Below, piece by piece: positions 35,116 through 43,764 of a stretch of 64,000 bases of DNA. Both the position numbers and the translations under genes were made by a program. Below the pieces are notes generated by a model, which saw nothing but the letters and a program-made list of their open reading frames with translations, searched no databases and was not told where the DNA came from. Source of the stretch: Solwaraspora sp. WMMD791 (GTDB lineage: Bacteria > Actinomycetota > Actinomycetes > Mycobacteriales > Micromonosporaceae); assembly GCF_029581195.1 (NCBI RefSeq), contig NZ_CP120737.1, positions 5,495,001 through 5,559,000 on the forward strand, given 5' to 3'. The stretch's first letter is position 1. Every line of letters begins with the position of its first letter.

Positions 35116-36438
35116 TCAGTCCGGAAGCTCCGCGTGGATCTCGGTCGGCCCGCCCGGCGGGCTGGTCACCGTCAGCGTTCCGCCGTGCGCCCGGACCCGG
35201 TCGGCCAGGCCGGCCAGCCCGTGGCCCTTGGCGACGTGCGCGCCGCCGGCCCCGTCGTCGGTGACCGTGATCGTCAACCGGTCGGCGAGCCGGTGCACGG
35301 TGACGGTGCACCGGCTGGCGCCGCTGTGCTTGGCGACGTTGGTCAGCGCCTCGGCCACGACGAAGTACACGGTGCTCTCCACCGCCGGTTCGGGACGGTC
35401 GGTGGGCGTGCCGAGCTGCGGGTCGATCGACAGGTCGACCGGCAGCAGGCCGCGTCCGGCCAGTGCGGCGAGCGCGCTCGGCAGTCCCCGGTCGACCAGT
35501 ACCGGCGGGGCGATCCCACGGGACAGCGCCCGTAGCTCGGCCAGCGTCTCCCGGGTCTGGGTGACCGCCTCGTCCAGGGCCGCTCCGGCGGCATCCGGGT
35601 CGACGGCCAGCTGTTCCCGGGCCCGGCTGAGATCCATCGCCAGGCGGACCAGCCGCTGCTGCGGCCCGTCGTGGATGTCGCGCTCCAGGCGGCGCAGGGC
35701 GATCGCCTCGGCGCTGACCGCGGCCTGCCGTTGGTCCTCCAGCACACTGATCCGGTCCTGCATGGCGGCCATGCCGGTGAGCATGCCCCGGGCGAGTACG
35801 GCCGACAGCAGGGCGCAGCCACGGACCACGATCGGCAGGGTGACGACGAAGAACAGGCCGATCAGGGTGTGCAGGACCACGATGGTGGCGGCCGCGTCGC
35901 CGAGCCCGAGCAGCTCGGCGAGGCCGTCGCCGTCGCCGTCGTCGGTCGGCAGCAGCCAGGCGTACGCCCAGTACGACGAACCCGCAACCGCGGCGGCCCA
36001 CCAGGTGAGGGTGACCGTCGCGCTGATCAGGGCGACCGGGAAACGCAGTACGGCGAACGCCAGGTCGAGCCAGGACTGCGGGTCGGTCAGTGGCAGCAGC
36101 ACCCGCCGCCAGGTGCCGGTGTGCGGACCGGCGGCGGCGTACCGGGCCCGGTACGCCCGGGTCGGCAGTACGGCGGCGATCCGGTGCCGTTCCAGTTGGG
36201 CGAAGGCCCGGGCGGCGTACAGCGTGCCGGTGAGGATCGGCAGCCCGACCACGGTGACGACCAGGCCGAGCCCGACGGAGAGGCCGACCACACCGACGAC
36301 GAAGCTCACCAGCGCCAGGGGCATGCCGACGAGTACGTACACCGAATCGGTGACCAGCCTGCGCAGCATCACCCCGGAGGGTGTGGCCGCCGGTCGTGGC
36401 AGGGGTGCCGGCGGAGGGGAGGAGGTTGCGGTGGTCAT
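35116..36438 (-). CDS. Sensor histidine kinase (HisKA_3, NarL partner)
   Basis: This 440-aa membrane kinase has a sensor region with about four membrane helices in two pairs (about 30-70 and 125-205) and DUF4118-like short loops. The dimerisation helix carries ERDIHDGPQQRLV (phosphorylated His), and the ATPase domain has VAEALTNVAKHS, DDGAGG and GHGLAGLADRV. No large extracellular domain exists, so it probably senses membrane state. The ATG is seven bases after TAACGT; a GTG three codons upstream lies within that box. It is transcribed divergently from rex. Confidence 0.94.
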   Translation of the reverse strand: MTTATSSPPPAPLPRPAATPSGVMLRRLVTDSVYVLVGMPLALVSFVVGVVGLSVGLGLVVTVVGLPILTGTLYAARAFAQLERHRIAAVLPTRAYRARYAAAGPHTGTWRRVLLPLTDPQSWLDLAFAVLRFPVALISATVTLTWWAAAVAGSSYWAYAWLLPTDDGDGDGLAELLGLGDAAATIVVLHTLIGLFFVVTLPIVVRGCALLSAVLARGMLTGMAAMQDRISVLEDQRQAAVSAEAIALRRLERDIHDGPQQRLVRLAMDLSRAREQLAVDPDAAGAALDEAVTQTRETLAELRALSRGIAPPVLVDRGLPSALAALAGRGLLPVDLSIDPQLGTPTDRPEPAVESTVYFVVAEALTNVAKHSGASRCTVTVHRLADRLTITVTDDGAGGAHVAKGHGLAGLADRVRAHGGTLTVTSPPGGPTEIHAELPD

Positions 36439-36445
36439 GTCGGTC

Positions 36446-36451
36446 ACGTTA
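36446..36451 (-). promoter_or_regulatory. -10 box for leaderless sensor kinase
   Basis: TAACGT (minus strand) lies seven bases before the ATG. Confidence 0.5.
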
Positions 36452-36643
36452 TGTGCGCCTGGGCCGGCCGGTCACTGGCGTTGGCTGGCCGGTCGGGGTG
36501 GGGTTGTCCCTACCCGGTCCGGAGCGTCTACCGACAAAAAGTCGGAAATAGGGAATAATGGGGCTGCTGTCATCGGCTGTGACACTGGTGACGAACAGCA
36601 GGCAGACACCGGTCCGTCCGCCGCCATTGAGCAAGATCGCGAT

Positions 36644-36661
36644 TTGTGCACGCCTTCACAA
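36644..36661. promoter_or_regulatory. Rex operator (ROP)
   Basis: TTGTGCACGCCTTCACAA fits the ROP pattern TTGTG-N8-CACAA known from Streptomyces. It overlaps the -35 position of the -10 TACGCT at 36667, so Rex should repress its own hem operon when NADH is low. A GCAAGATCGCGAT element precedes it at 36631. No other signals are seen in this 342-base gap. Confidence 0.85.
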
Positions 36662-36666
36662 GCGCC

Positions 36667-36672
36667 TACGCT
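36667..36672 (+). promoter_or_regulatory. -10 of the rex-hem promoter
   Basis: TACGCT is placed 17-18 bases downstream of the TTTGTG part of the Rex operator, giving a leader of about 105 bases before rex. Confidence 0.55.
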
Positions 36673-36780
36673 GTAACCCTGACGAGCCCCGATAGCACAA
36701 CAGGTGACGGCGGTCGCCACAGGGGGCACCGGACTGACCGGCCGGGCCGGCGGGTCAATGATCGCATCGCACGGAGACAC

Positions 36781-37578
36781 ATGAGTCAGCACCGCGAGCC
36801 AGGCGCGTCCGGCCGGGTCGACGCCGTTCCGGCGCTGCCAGACCTCCCGGAGGCGACGGTTGCCCGACTCCCGGAGTACCTCCGCGCCCTGCACGCCCTC
36901 GCCGAGGCCGGTCACGAGACGGTCTCCAGCGAAGGGCTGGCCAGCGCCGCCGGGGTCAACTCCGCCAAGTTGCGCAAGGACCTTTCCCAGCTCGGCTCGT
37001 ACGGCACCCGGGGTGTCGGCTACGACATCAACCTGCTGATCGAGCAGATCGAGTACGTCCTGGGGCTCACCCACCGACGGGCGGTCGCGCTGGTCGGCGT
37101 CGGTAACCTCGGTCACGCCCTCGCCGGCTACGCCGGTTTCGCCAGCCGGGGCTTCCGGATCGCTGCCCTGTTCGACGCCGACGCCGCCCGGGTCGGCGAG
37201 CAGATCAACGGGCTGGTCGTCCGGCACATCGACGACCTGCCGGCCGTCGCGGCCGAGGAGTCCATCGCGATCGGTGTGATCGCCACCCCGGCGACCGCCG
37301 CACAGCAGGTCGCCGATCAGCTCGTCGCCGCCGGCGTCACCAGCATCCTCAACTTCGCTCCTTGCGTGCTCGTGGTTCCCGCCGGAGTCGACGTCCGCAA
37401 GGTCGACCTCGCCATCGAGCTGCAGATCCTGTCGTTCCACGAGCACCGCAAGTCGGCGTCGTTCCGGGAGCGCCGCAGCTCGGCGTTGACCGCCATCCCC
37501 GGCGGGTTGGACGCCACCGCCACCGTGGCCGGTCCGGCCAGCTACGACGACGCCCCAGCGGAGGCGGTCGGCTCATGA
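36781..37578 (+). CDS. rex: Redox-sensing transcriptional repressor Rex
   Basis: This 265-aa repressor senses NADH/NAD+ and controls respiratory and heme genes. The N-terminal winged helix (about 18-80) contains ETVSSEGLASAAGVNSAKLR and DLSQLGSYGTRGVGYD. The Rossmann domain has VALVGVGNLGHALAGYAGF (GxGxxG) and the later ALFDADAARVG. The C-terminal helix of about 30 residues after LSFHEHRK is a domain-swapped dimer arm. The ATG follows GGAG. Its stop overlaps the hemA start (ATGA), as in the streptomycete rex-hemACD operon. Confidence 0.97.
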   Translation: MSQHREPGASGRVDAVPALPDLPEATVARLPEYLRALHALAEAGHETVSSEGLASAAGVNSAKLRKDLSQLGSYGTRGVGYDINLLIEQIEYVLGLTHRRAVALVGVGNLGHALAGYAGFASRGFRIAALFDADAARVGEQINGLVVRHIDDLPAVAAEESIAIGVIATPATAAQQVADQLVAAGVTSILNFAPCVLVVPAGVDVRKVDLAIELQILSFHEHRKSASFRERRSSALTAIPGGLDATATVAGPASYDDAPAEAVGS

Positions 37579-38999
37579 ATCTTCTCGTCGTCGGCGCGTC
37601 CTACCGGACCACGCCGGTCGCCACCCTGGAACGGCTCGCGGTCGCCCCGGCCGACGTGCCCGTCACCCTGCGCCGGTTGCTCGCCCAGCCGTACGTCGAC
37701 GCAGCCGTCGTGCTCTCCACCTGCAACCGGGTCGAGATCTACGCGGCGGTCACCGGCTTCCACGGCGGTCTGGCCGACATCTGCGCGGTGCTCGCCGAAC
37801 GTTCCGGCAGCCAGCCCAACGACCTCGCCGAGCACCTGTACGTGCATTACGGGCAGGCAGCCGTCGAGCACACCTTCCGGGTGGCCGCCGGGCTCGACTC
37901 CATGGTCGTCGGCGAGGCGCAGATCCTCGGCCAGCTGCGTGACGCGTACCACGTCGCCAACGACGCCGACGCCACCGGCCGGCTGCTGCACGAGCTGATG
38001 CAGCAGGCGCTGCGGGTCGGCAAGCGGGCCCACGCCGAGACCGGCATCGACCGGGCCGGGCAGAGCGTCGTCAGCGCCGCCCTGCGGGTCGGTGCAGACC
38101 TGCTGCCCGGGGGGCTGCTCGGCCGGCGGGTGCTGGTCCTCGGGGCCGGCGCGATGGGAGCTCTGGCGGTCGCCACCCTCGCCCGGCTCGGCGTGGCGTC
38201 GATTCAGGTGGCCAACCGGCGCGACGACCGCGCGGTCCGGCTCGCCGGCAGCTACGGTGCCACCGCCGTGCCGTACGCCGACCTGACCACCGCGTTGGTC
38301 GATGTCGACCTGGTGATCACCGCGACCGCCTCGACCGAACCGGTGCTCACCCGGCAGACCGTCGCCGCCGTCCTCGCCGGGCGGCCGGGCGACCGGACCG
38401 GGCCGCTGGTCCTGCTCGACCTCGCCGTTCCGCGCGACGTCGAACCAGCCGCCGGTGAACTGCCCGGCGTCGCGGTGATCGACATCGACGGACTGGCCGA
38501 CGCGCTCACCGACGCGCCGGCCGCGGCCGACACGGCCGCCGTCGGCCGGATCGTCACCGCCGAGGTGGACGCCTTCCTCAGTTGGCTGCGCGGCGCGGAC
38601 GTGGCCCCGACCGTGGCGGCGCTGCGCGGGCGCGCCGACGACGTGGTCGGCGCCGAACTGCGCCGACTCGCCCAGCGCCGGCCGGACCTGACCGACGAGC
38701 AGCGGGCCGAGGTCGCCCACACCGTGCACCGGGTCGTGCAACGGCTGCTGCACTCGCCGACCGTGCGGGTCCGCCAACTTGCCGCCGAACCCGGCGGTGA
38801 CCAGTACGCCGCGCTGTTGCGGCAGCTGTTCGACCTGGAGGTGCCCGGCACCTCCACCGCCGGCGACGTGCCGGACCTGACATCAAGCGTGCCGGACCTG
38901 ACGGCGGGCGTGTCGGACCTGACATCAAGCGTGCCGGACCTGACGGCGGGCGCACCTGCCGTGACCGGCGACGCGCCGGAGCACGGAGGTGACCGATGA
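37575..38999 (+). CDS. hemA: Glutamyl-tRNA reductase HemA
   Basis: This 474-aa enzyme reduces Glu-tRNA(Glu) to glutamate-1-semialdehyde with NADPH, the first committed step of C5-pathway tetrapyrrole synthesis. The catalytic cysteine lies in LSTCNRVEIY. Other motifs are GLDSMVVGEAQILGQL, GKRAHAETGI, the NADPH site VLGAGAMGALA and VLLDLAVPRDVEP, plus the C-terminal dimerisation helix. After residue ~440 there is an unusual tail with four PDLT-type heptads encoded by tandem DNA repeats. The ATG overlaps the rex stop; the stop overlaps the hemC start. Regulation comes from Rex at the upstream operator. Confidence 0.97.
   Translation: MNLLVVGASYRTTPVATLERLAVAPADVPVTLRRLLAQPYVDAAVVLSTCNRVEIYAAVTGFHGGLADICAVLAERSGSQPNDLAEHLYVHYGQAAVEHTFRVAAGLDSMVVGEAQILGQLRDAYHVANDADATGRLLHELMQQALRVGKRAHAETGIDRAGQSVVSAALRVGADLLPGGLLGRRVLVLGAGAMGALAVATLARLGVASIQVANRRDDRAVRLAGSYGATAVPYADLTTALVDVDLVITATASTEPVLTRQTVAAVLAGRPGDRTGPLVLLDLAVPRDVEPAAGELPGVAVIDIDGLADALTDAPAAADTAAVGRIVTAEVDAFLSWLRGADVAPTVAALRGRADDVVGAELRRLAQRRPDLTDEQRAEVAHTVHRVVQRLLHSPTVRVRQLAAEPGGDQYAALLRQLFDLEVPGTSTAGDVPDLTSSVPDLTAGVSDLTSSVPDLTAGAPAVTGDAPEHGGDR
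38868..38955 (+). repeat. In-frame tandem repeat in hemA tail
   Basis: A 21-base unit encoding (V)PDLT plus two or three small residues occurs four times, arranged as two 42-base copies. It lies in the non-conserved C-terminal tail of HemA and is probably length-variable. Confidence 0.8.
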
Positions 39000-40036
39000 G
39001 CGCGCTGCGGCTGGGCACCCGGGGCAGTGCGCTCGCCATGGCCCAGTCCGGCCGGGTCGCCGCCGCGCTGCGCGCCGCCACCGGGCGCGACGTCGAGCTG
39101 GTGGAGATCGTCACGGCCGGCGACCGGTCCTCGGCACCCGTGGCGGCGCTCGGCGTCGGTGTGTTCGTCTCCGCGCTGCGCGACGCGCTCGCCGCGCGGG
39201 AGATCGACTTCGCGGTCCACTCGTACAAGGACCTGCCCACCGCCGGACCGGCCGAGCTGCTGATCGCGGCGGTGCCGCCCCGCGAGGATCCCCGCGACGC
39301 GCTACTCAGCCGGGACGGCCGGATGCTCGCCGAGCTGCCGCCCGGTGCCACCATCGGCACCGGGGCGCTGCGCCGCATCGCCCAGCTGAACGCGCTCGGC
39401 CGCCAACTGGCGGTCACCCCGATCCGGGGCAACGTCGACACCCGGATCGGTCGGGTCCGTGGCCCGCGCGCCGATCTCGACGCGGTCGTGCTGGCCCGGG
39501 CCGGGCTGGCCCGGCTGGGGCGCCTCGACGAGATCACCGAGACCCTCGACCCGATGCTGATGCTGCCCGCCCCCGCCCAGGGAGCGCTGGCCGTGGAATG
39601 CCGGGCCGATGACACCGACCTGGTCGAGCTGCTCAGTGTGCTCGACCATGCACCGACCCGGGCCGCGGTCATCGCGGAGCGGTCGTTGCTGGCGACGCTG
39701 GAGGCCGGGTGCAGCGCACCGGTCGCGGCGTACGCCGAAGTCGCCGAGGGGGATGACGGCGACGAGATCTACCTGCGTGGCGCGGTGATCAGCCCGGACG
39801 GACTCCGGGAGATCCGCCTGTCGCGTACCGGTCCCCCGGACACCGCCGCCGAGATCGGTAAGGCGCTCGCCGCCGATCTGCTCGACGCCGGTGCCGACAC
39901 GATCCTTCCGGGGACCACGCCCGGCGGCCCGACCGGGGCCGCGCAGGTCGGGGTGGTCACCCAGCGACCTTCAGCGCCCGATCGGTCCGGCGCGACGACC
40001 CAGAACATGGGGAGCATAAATGACCCGCACCCGTAA
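38996..40036 (+). CDS. hemC: Porphobilinogen deaminase (hydroxymethylbilane synthase)
   Basis: This 346-aa enzyme polymerises four porphobilinogens into hydroxymethylbilane. Features are the N-terminal LRLGTRGSALAMAQ, FVSALRDALAAREIDFAVHSYKD split by variable residues, IGTGALRR, IRGNVDTRIG, PAPAQGALAVECR and the cysteine that carries the dipyrromethane cofactor in LEAGCSAPVAAYA. The C-terminus extends about 30 residues past the conserved domain and overlaps hemD by 17 bases, so the tail may be dispensable. The ATG overlaps the hemA stop (ATGA). Confidence 0.97.
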   Translation: MSALRLGTRGSALAMAQSGRVAAALRAATGRDVELVEIVTAGDRSSAPVAALGVGVFVSALRDALAAREIDFAVHSYKDLPTAGPAELLIAAVPPREDPRDALLSRDGRMLAELPPGATIGTGALRRIAQLNALGRQLAVTPIRGNVDTRIGRVRGPRADLDAVVLARAGLARLGRLDEITETLDPMLMLPAPAQGALAVECRADDTDLVELLSVLDHAPTRAAVIAERSLLATLEAGCSAPVAAYAEVAEGDDGDEIYLRGAVISPDGLREIRLSRTGPPDTAAEIGKALAADLLDAGADTILPGTTPGGPTGAAQVGVVTQRPSAPDRSGATTQNMGSINDPHP

Positions 40037-41600
40037 GCTCGCAGGCCACATCGCGTTCGTGGGGGCCGGCCCCGGCGACCCTGGCCTGTTGACCCGCCGG
40101 GCGCACGACGCCCTGGTCGAGGCCGACCAGGTGGTGTTCGACCGTGCTGTGCCGGAGAGCCTGCTCGCGGCGGTCCGCGCCAACGCCAAGGCGGACGCCC
40201 AGCTCAGCCCGGCCGAGGGCGCCCCCGGCGACGTGGCCAAGGTGCTGATCTCCGCCGCCCGCTCCGGGCAGGCGGCGGTCCGGCTCGTCGCCGGCGACCC
40301 GTTCGGTCACCACGGCGTGGTGACCGAGGTGCAGGCGGTGGCGCGTACGGCGGTGCCGTTCGAGGTGGTGCCCGGGGTCAGCCAGGCCGAGGGGGTGGCC
40401 AGCTACGCCGGGGTCCCGCTGCCGGGGGTACGGACGGTGGCCGACGTCGACGACACGGCCGGTCTGGACTTCGACGCGCTCGCCGCCGCGATCGGCCGGG
40501 GCTCGCTGGCCATCGCCGTGGACGCCGGTGAGCTGGCCGCCGTGCGGGACGGACTGCTCGCCGCCGGCGTCGACGGCGCGACGTCGGTCGCGGTGACCGG
40601 CGACGGCACCGGTGAGACCCAGTACACGACCACGTCGACCGTGGACAACTTCGTCGCGGCGGCGCTCGGCTTCACCGGCCGGGTGGTGCTCACCCTCGGT
40701 GCCGGCGTCACCGAGCGGGACAAGCTCAGCTGGTGGGAGAACCGCCCACTGTACGGCTGGAAGGTGCTCGTTCCCCGGACCAAGGAGCAGGCCGGGGTGA
40801 TGAGCGCCCAACTGCGGGCGTACGGCGCCATCCCGTGCGAGGTGCCGACGATCGCCGTCGAGCCGCCCCGTACCCCGGCGCAGATGGAACGCGCGGTCAA
40901 GGGCCTGGTCGACGGCCGGTACGCCTGGGTGGTGTTCACCTCGGTCAACGCCGTCCGGGCGGTGTGGGAGAAGTTCGCCGAGCACGGGCTGGACGCCCGC
41001 CACTTCGGCGGCGTCAAGATCGCCTGCATCGGTGAGGCGACCGCCGACGCGGTCCGCGACTTCGGTATCCAGCCTGAGCTGGTGCCGGCCGGTGAGCAGT
41101 CCTCCGAAGGGCTGCTGGCGGAGTTCTCGCCGCACGACGAGATCCTCGACCCGGTCGGCCGGGTGCTGCTGCCGCGCGCCGACATCGCCACCGAGACCCT
41201 CGCCGCCGGGTTGACCGAGCGCGGTTGGGAGGTCGACGACGTCACCGCGTACCGGACGGTGCGGGCGGCGCCGCCGCCGGCCGAGATCCGCGACGCGATC
41301 AAGTCCGGCGGCTTCGACGCGGTGCTGTTCACCTCGTCGTCGACCGTGCGCAACCTGGTCGGCATCGCCGGCAAACCGCACGCCCGCACGGTGGTCGCGG
41401 TGATCGGTCCGAAGACCGCCGAGACCGCCACCGAGTTCGGCCTGCGGGTCGACGTGCAGCCGGCGCACGCCTCCGTACCGGACCTGGTCGAGGCGCTCGC
41501 CGGGTACGCGGTGGAGCTGCGGGAGAAGCTGGTGGCGATGCCGGCGAAGCAGCGGCGCGGTTCCAAGGTGCAGGGCCCGACCGCGTTGCGGTTCCGCTGA
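40020..41600 (+). CDS. hemD: Uroporphyrinogen-III methyltransferase-like/synthase fusion (HemD)
   Basis: This 526-aa two-domain protein is of the type called hemD/cysG in actinomycetes. Residues 1-245 form a tetrapyrrole methylase (SUMT/CobA-like) domain: [40 protein letters not shown]. Residues 255-500 form uroporphyrinogen-III synthase: [57 protein letters not shown]. In the SUMT part the usual GDPF-variant and GGRGxEE signatures are only partly kept, so methylation activity is uncertain. GGGAG precedes the ATG inside hemC. It cyclises hydroxymethylbilane to uroporphyrinogen III. Confidence 0.95.
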   Translation: MTRTRKLAGHIAFVGAGPGDPGLLTRRAHDALVEADQVVFDRAVPESLLAAVRANAKADAQLSPAEGAPGDVAKVLISAARSGQAAVRLVAGDPFGHHGVVTEVQAVARTAVPFEVVPGVSQAEGVASYAGVPLPGVRTVADVDDTAGLDFDALAAAIGRGSLAIAVDAGELAAVRDGLLAAGVDGATSVAVTGDGTGETQYTTTSTVDNFVAAALGFTGRVVLTLGAGVTERDKLSWWENRPLYGWKVLVPRTKEQAGVMSAQLRAYGAIPCEVPTIAVEPPRTPAQMERAVKGLVDGRYAWVVFTSVNAVRAVWEKFAEHGLDARHFGGVKIACIGEATADAVRDFGIQPELVPAGEQSSEGLLAEFSPHDEILDPVGRVLLPRADIATETLAAGLTERGWEVDDVTAYRTVRAAPPPAEIRDAIKSGGFDAVLFTSSSTVRNLVGIAGKPHARTVVAVIGPKTAETATEFGLRVDVQPAHASVPDLVEALAGYAVELREKLVAMPAKQRRGSKVQGPTALRFR

Positions 41601-41634
41601 GCGCCCGATTCCACCGAGCCAGGGAAGCACGTCG

Positions 41635-42612
41635 ATGACGTACCCGCAGAGCAGGCCCCGTCGGCTGCGCCGGACCGCGGCCGTACGCCGGCTGGTCGAG
41701 GAGACCCGGCTGGCCCCGGCCGAGCTGGTGCTGCCGATGTTCGTCAAGGAAGGGTTGAGCGAACCGCGACCGGTCCCGTCGCTGCCCGGCGTGCTGCAGC
41801 ATTCCCGGGACTCGCTGCGCAAGGCCGCCGCCGAGGCGGTCGACGCAGGCGTCGGCGGGATCATGCTGTTCGGGGTGCCGGCCCGTCGCGACGCCGTCGG
41901 CTCCGCCGGCACCGACCCGGCGGGGGTCCTCAACGTGGCGATCCGTGACGTGGTCGCCGAGGTCGGTGACGCCACGGTCGTGATGAGCGACCTGTGCCTG
42001 GACGAGTTCACCGACCACGGGCACTGCGGGCTGCTCGCCCCGGACGGCACCGTCGACAACGACGCCACCCTCGCCGCGTACGGGCAGTTGGCGATCGCCC
42101 AGGCTGAAGCCGGCGCCGACATGCTCGGCCCGTCCGGGATGATGGACGGGCAGGTCGGCGTGGTCCGCCGGGCACTGGACGCGGCCGGGTACACCGACAC
42201 CGCGCTGCTGGCGTACGCGGCGAAGTACGCCTCGGCGTTCTATGGTCCGTTCCGTGACGCGGTGGAGTCGGCCCTGGTCGGCGACCGACGCACCTACCAG
42301 CAGGATCCGGCGAACCTACGGGAGTCGCTGCGGGAGGTCGAGCTGGACGTCGCCGAAGGCGCGGACCTGGTGATGGTCAAGCCCGCGCTGCCCTACCTGG
42401 ACGTGATCGCGGCGGTCCGCCAGCGGGTGCACGTCCCGGTCGCCGCCTACCAGGTCTCCGGCGAGTACGCGATGGTCGAGGCGGCGGCCGCCAACGGCTG
42501 GGTCGACCGGGAACGGGTGATCATGGAGACGTTGACGTCGATCCGGCGGGCCGGCGCCCAGATCATCCTCACCTACTGGGCGGTCGAGGCGGCCGAAGCC
42601 CTGGCCGGCTGA
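41635..42612 (+). CDS. hemB: Delta-aminolevulinic acid dehydratase (porphobilinogen synthase)
   Basis: This 325-aa TIM-barrel enzyme condenses two 5-aminolevulinates to porphobilinogen. The two Schiff-base lysines lie in [15 protein letters not shown] and [10 protein letters not shown]. The cysteine-containing metal segment [17 protein letters not shown] is of the zinc/magnesium mixed type with two cysteines visible. [11 protein letters not shown] is also typical. The ATG follows AGGGAAG by seven bases, 34 bases after hemD. It is the last gene of the rex-hemACDB series; hemL is not in the window. Confidence 0.97.
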   Translation: MTYPQSRPRRLRRTAAVRRLVEETRLAPAELVLPMFVKEGLSEPRPVPSLPGVLQHSRDSLRKAAAEAVDAGVGGIMLFGVPARRDAVGSAGTDPAGVLNVAIRDVVAEVGDATVVMSDLCLDEFTDHGHCGLLAPDGTVDNDATLAAYGQLAIAQAEAGADMLGPSGMMDGQVGVVRRALDAAGYTDTALLAYAAKYASAFYGPFRDAVESALVGDRRTYQQDPANLRESLREVELDVAEGADLVMVKPALPYLDVIAAVRQRVHVPVAAYQVSGEYAMVEAAAANGWVDRERVIMETLTSIRRAGAQIILTYWAVEAAEALAG

Positions 42613-42675
42613 CCCGGCCGGGGCGCAGACCGGCTGACCCGGCGAAGCCCTGGTCGGTCGGCAGCCGGACAGGGT

Positions 42676-43695
42676 TCAGTTGCCCACCCCTAGGCGGTGC
42701 ATCAGCATCGGGATGTCCGCACCGTAGTCCCACCAGTCCCGGTCCGACCGGTAGCCGATCTCCGTGTTGATCCCGATGATCTCCTCGTCGCCCTCGGCGT
42801 TCCAGGTCTGCACCTCGGTCAGCGCCGGCTCGACGGACCGCAGTTCCAGCAGCATTCGCGCCTTGATCGCCCGGTCGATGCCGCGACCCTGGTGTGCCTG
42901 GGCGACGATGGTGTCGTACTGGTCGGCGCGGGTCGGATGCTGCGCCGGCACCACCACCTCGGTCAGACCGGCGACCTCGCCGCTGGCCGAGTGCCGGGCC
43001 AGCACGATGTACGGCGTCATGCCCCGTCGGTGCAGGCAGGCGAGACTCTCCCGCAGCCGTTCCGGATCGTACGAACTGGGCCGCAGGTCCAGGTCACCGT
43101 CGGCAGGGTCGCTCTGTTCGGCCTTGGTCCGGGCGTACGCCTCGACGAGATCGTCCGGCGGTCCACCGGGGTGGAACTCCACCTCGTAGCCGCTGACCGC
43201 GTCTTGGGCCATCTTCTCGATCGCCGCCCAGTCCACCGAGGCCAGCCGCAGGACACTGCGGATCTCCCGGAACTGCCGGGCGAACCCGAACGATTCGTAG
43301 AACTCCACCGCGCAGGTGTCGCCGATCACCTCGACACCGACCGAGCTGAAACCCTCGTGGTACGCCCGCCGCACCGCGAGCGCCAGCAACTGCCGGCCCA
43401 GGCCGGTCCGCCGCACGTCCGGACGCACCAGGATCTCCAGGACACCGATGTCGCCGAGCAGCAGGACGTTCACGTGCCCGACGACCTCGGTGCCGCCGCC
43501 CGCGTCGGGCTGCTCCGCGAGCCAGCAGATCCGGCGGACCCCCGGCATCGTCTCGGTCAGGTACTCCCGCAGAAAATGTGGTCGCCACAGCGGGTCGCCC
43601 GGAAGATCGGTCCGGAAAACCTGGTTGAGACAGTCCAGCAGAGACGAGATCTCGGCGGACGACGCGGTTCGGGGGTCCCACTCGCGCACCATCAC
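42676..43695 (-). CDS. Tandem GNAT acetyltransferase-like protein
   Basis: This 339-aa protein has two GNAT folds, an arrangement seen in MshD and related actinobacterial enzymes. The N-terminal copy has an acetyl-CoA loop VRPDVRRTGLGRQLLALAV (RxxGxG). The C-terminal copy has IVAQAHQGRGIDRAIKARML (QGRGI). It resembles many unassigned streptomycete GNATs; MshD cannot be asserted, since the usual synteny is missing. The first codons are GTG, ATG, GTG, so the exact start is ambiguous. A TAGACG hexamer just upstream gives it a short or no leader. Confidence 0.88.
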   Translation of the reverse strand: MMVREWDPRTASSAEISSLLDCLNQVFRTDLPGDPLWRPHFLREYLTETMPGVRRICWLAEQPDAGGGTEVVGHVNVLLLGDIGVLEILVRPDVRRTGLGRQLLALAVRRAYHEGFSSVGVEVIGDTCAVEFYESFGFARQFREIRSVLRLASVDWAAIEKMAQDAVSGYEVEFHPGGPPDDLVEAYARTKAEQSDPADGDLDLRPSSYDPERLRESLACLHRRGMTPYIVLARHSASGEVAGLTEVVVPAQHPTRADQYDTIVAQAHQGRGIDRAIKARMLLELRSVEPALTEVQTWNAEGDEEIIGINTEIGYRSDRDWWDYGADIPMLMHRLGVGN

Positions 43696-43764
43696 GCGTC
43701 TAGCTTGCCGGCAACGCGGCTGATGCGAAAGTGGCAGGAGCAGAATTGTGCCCGACCGATTGCG

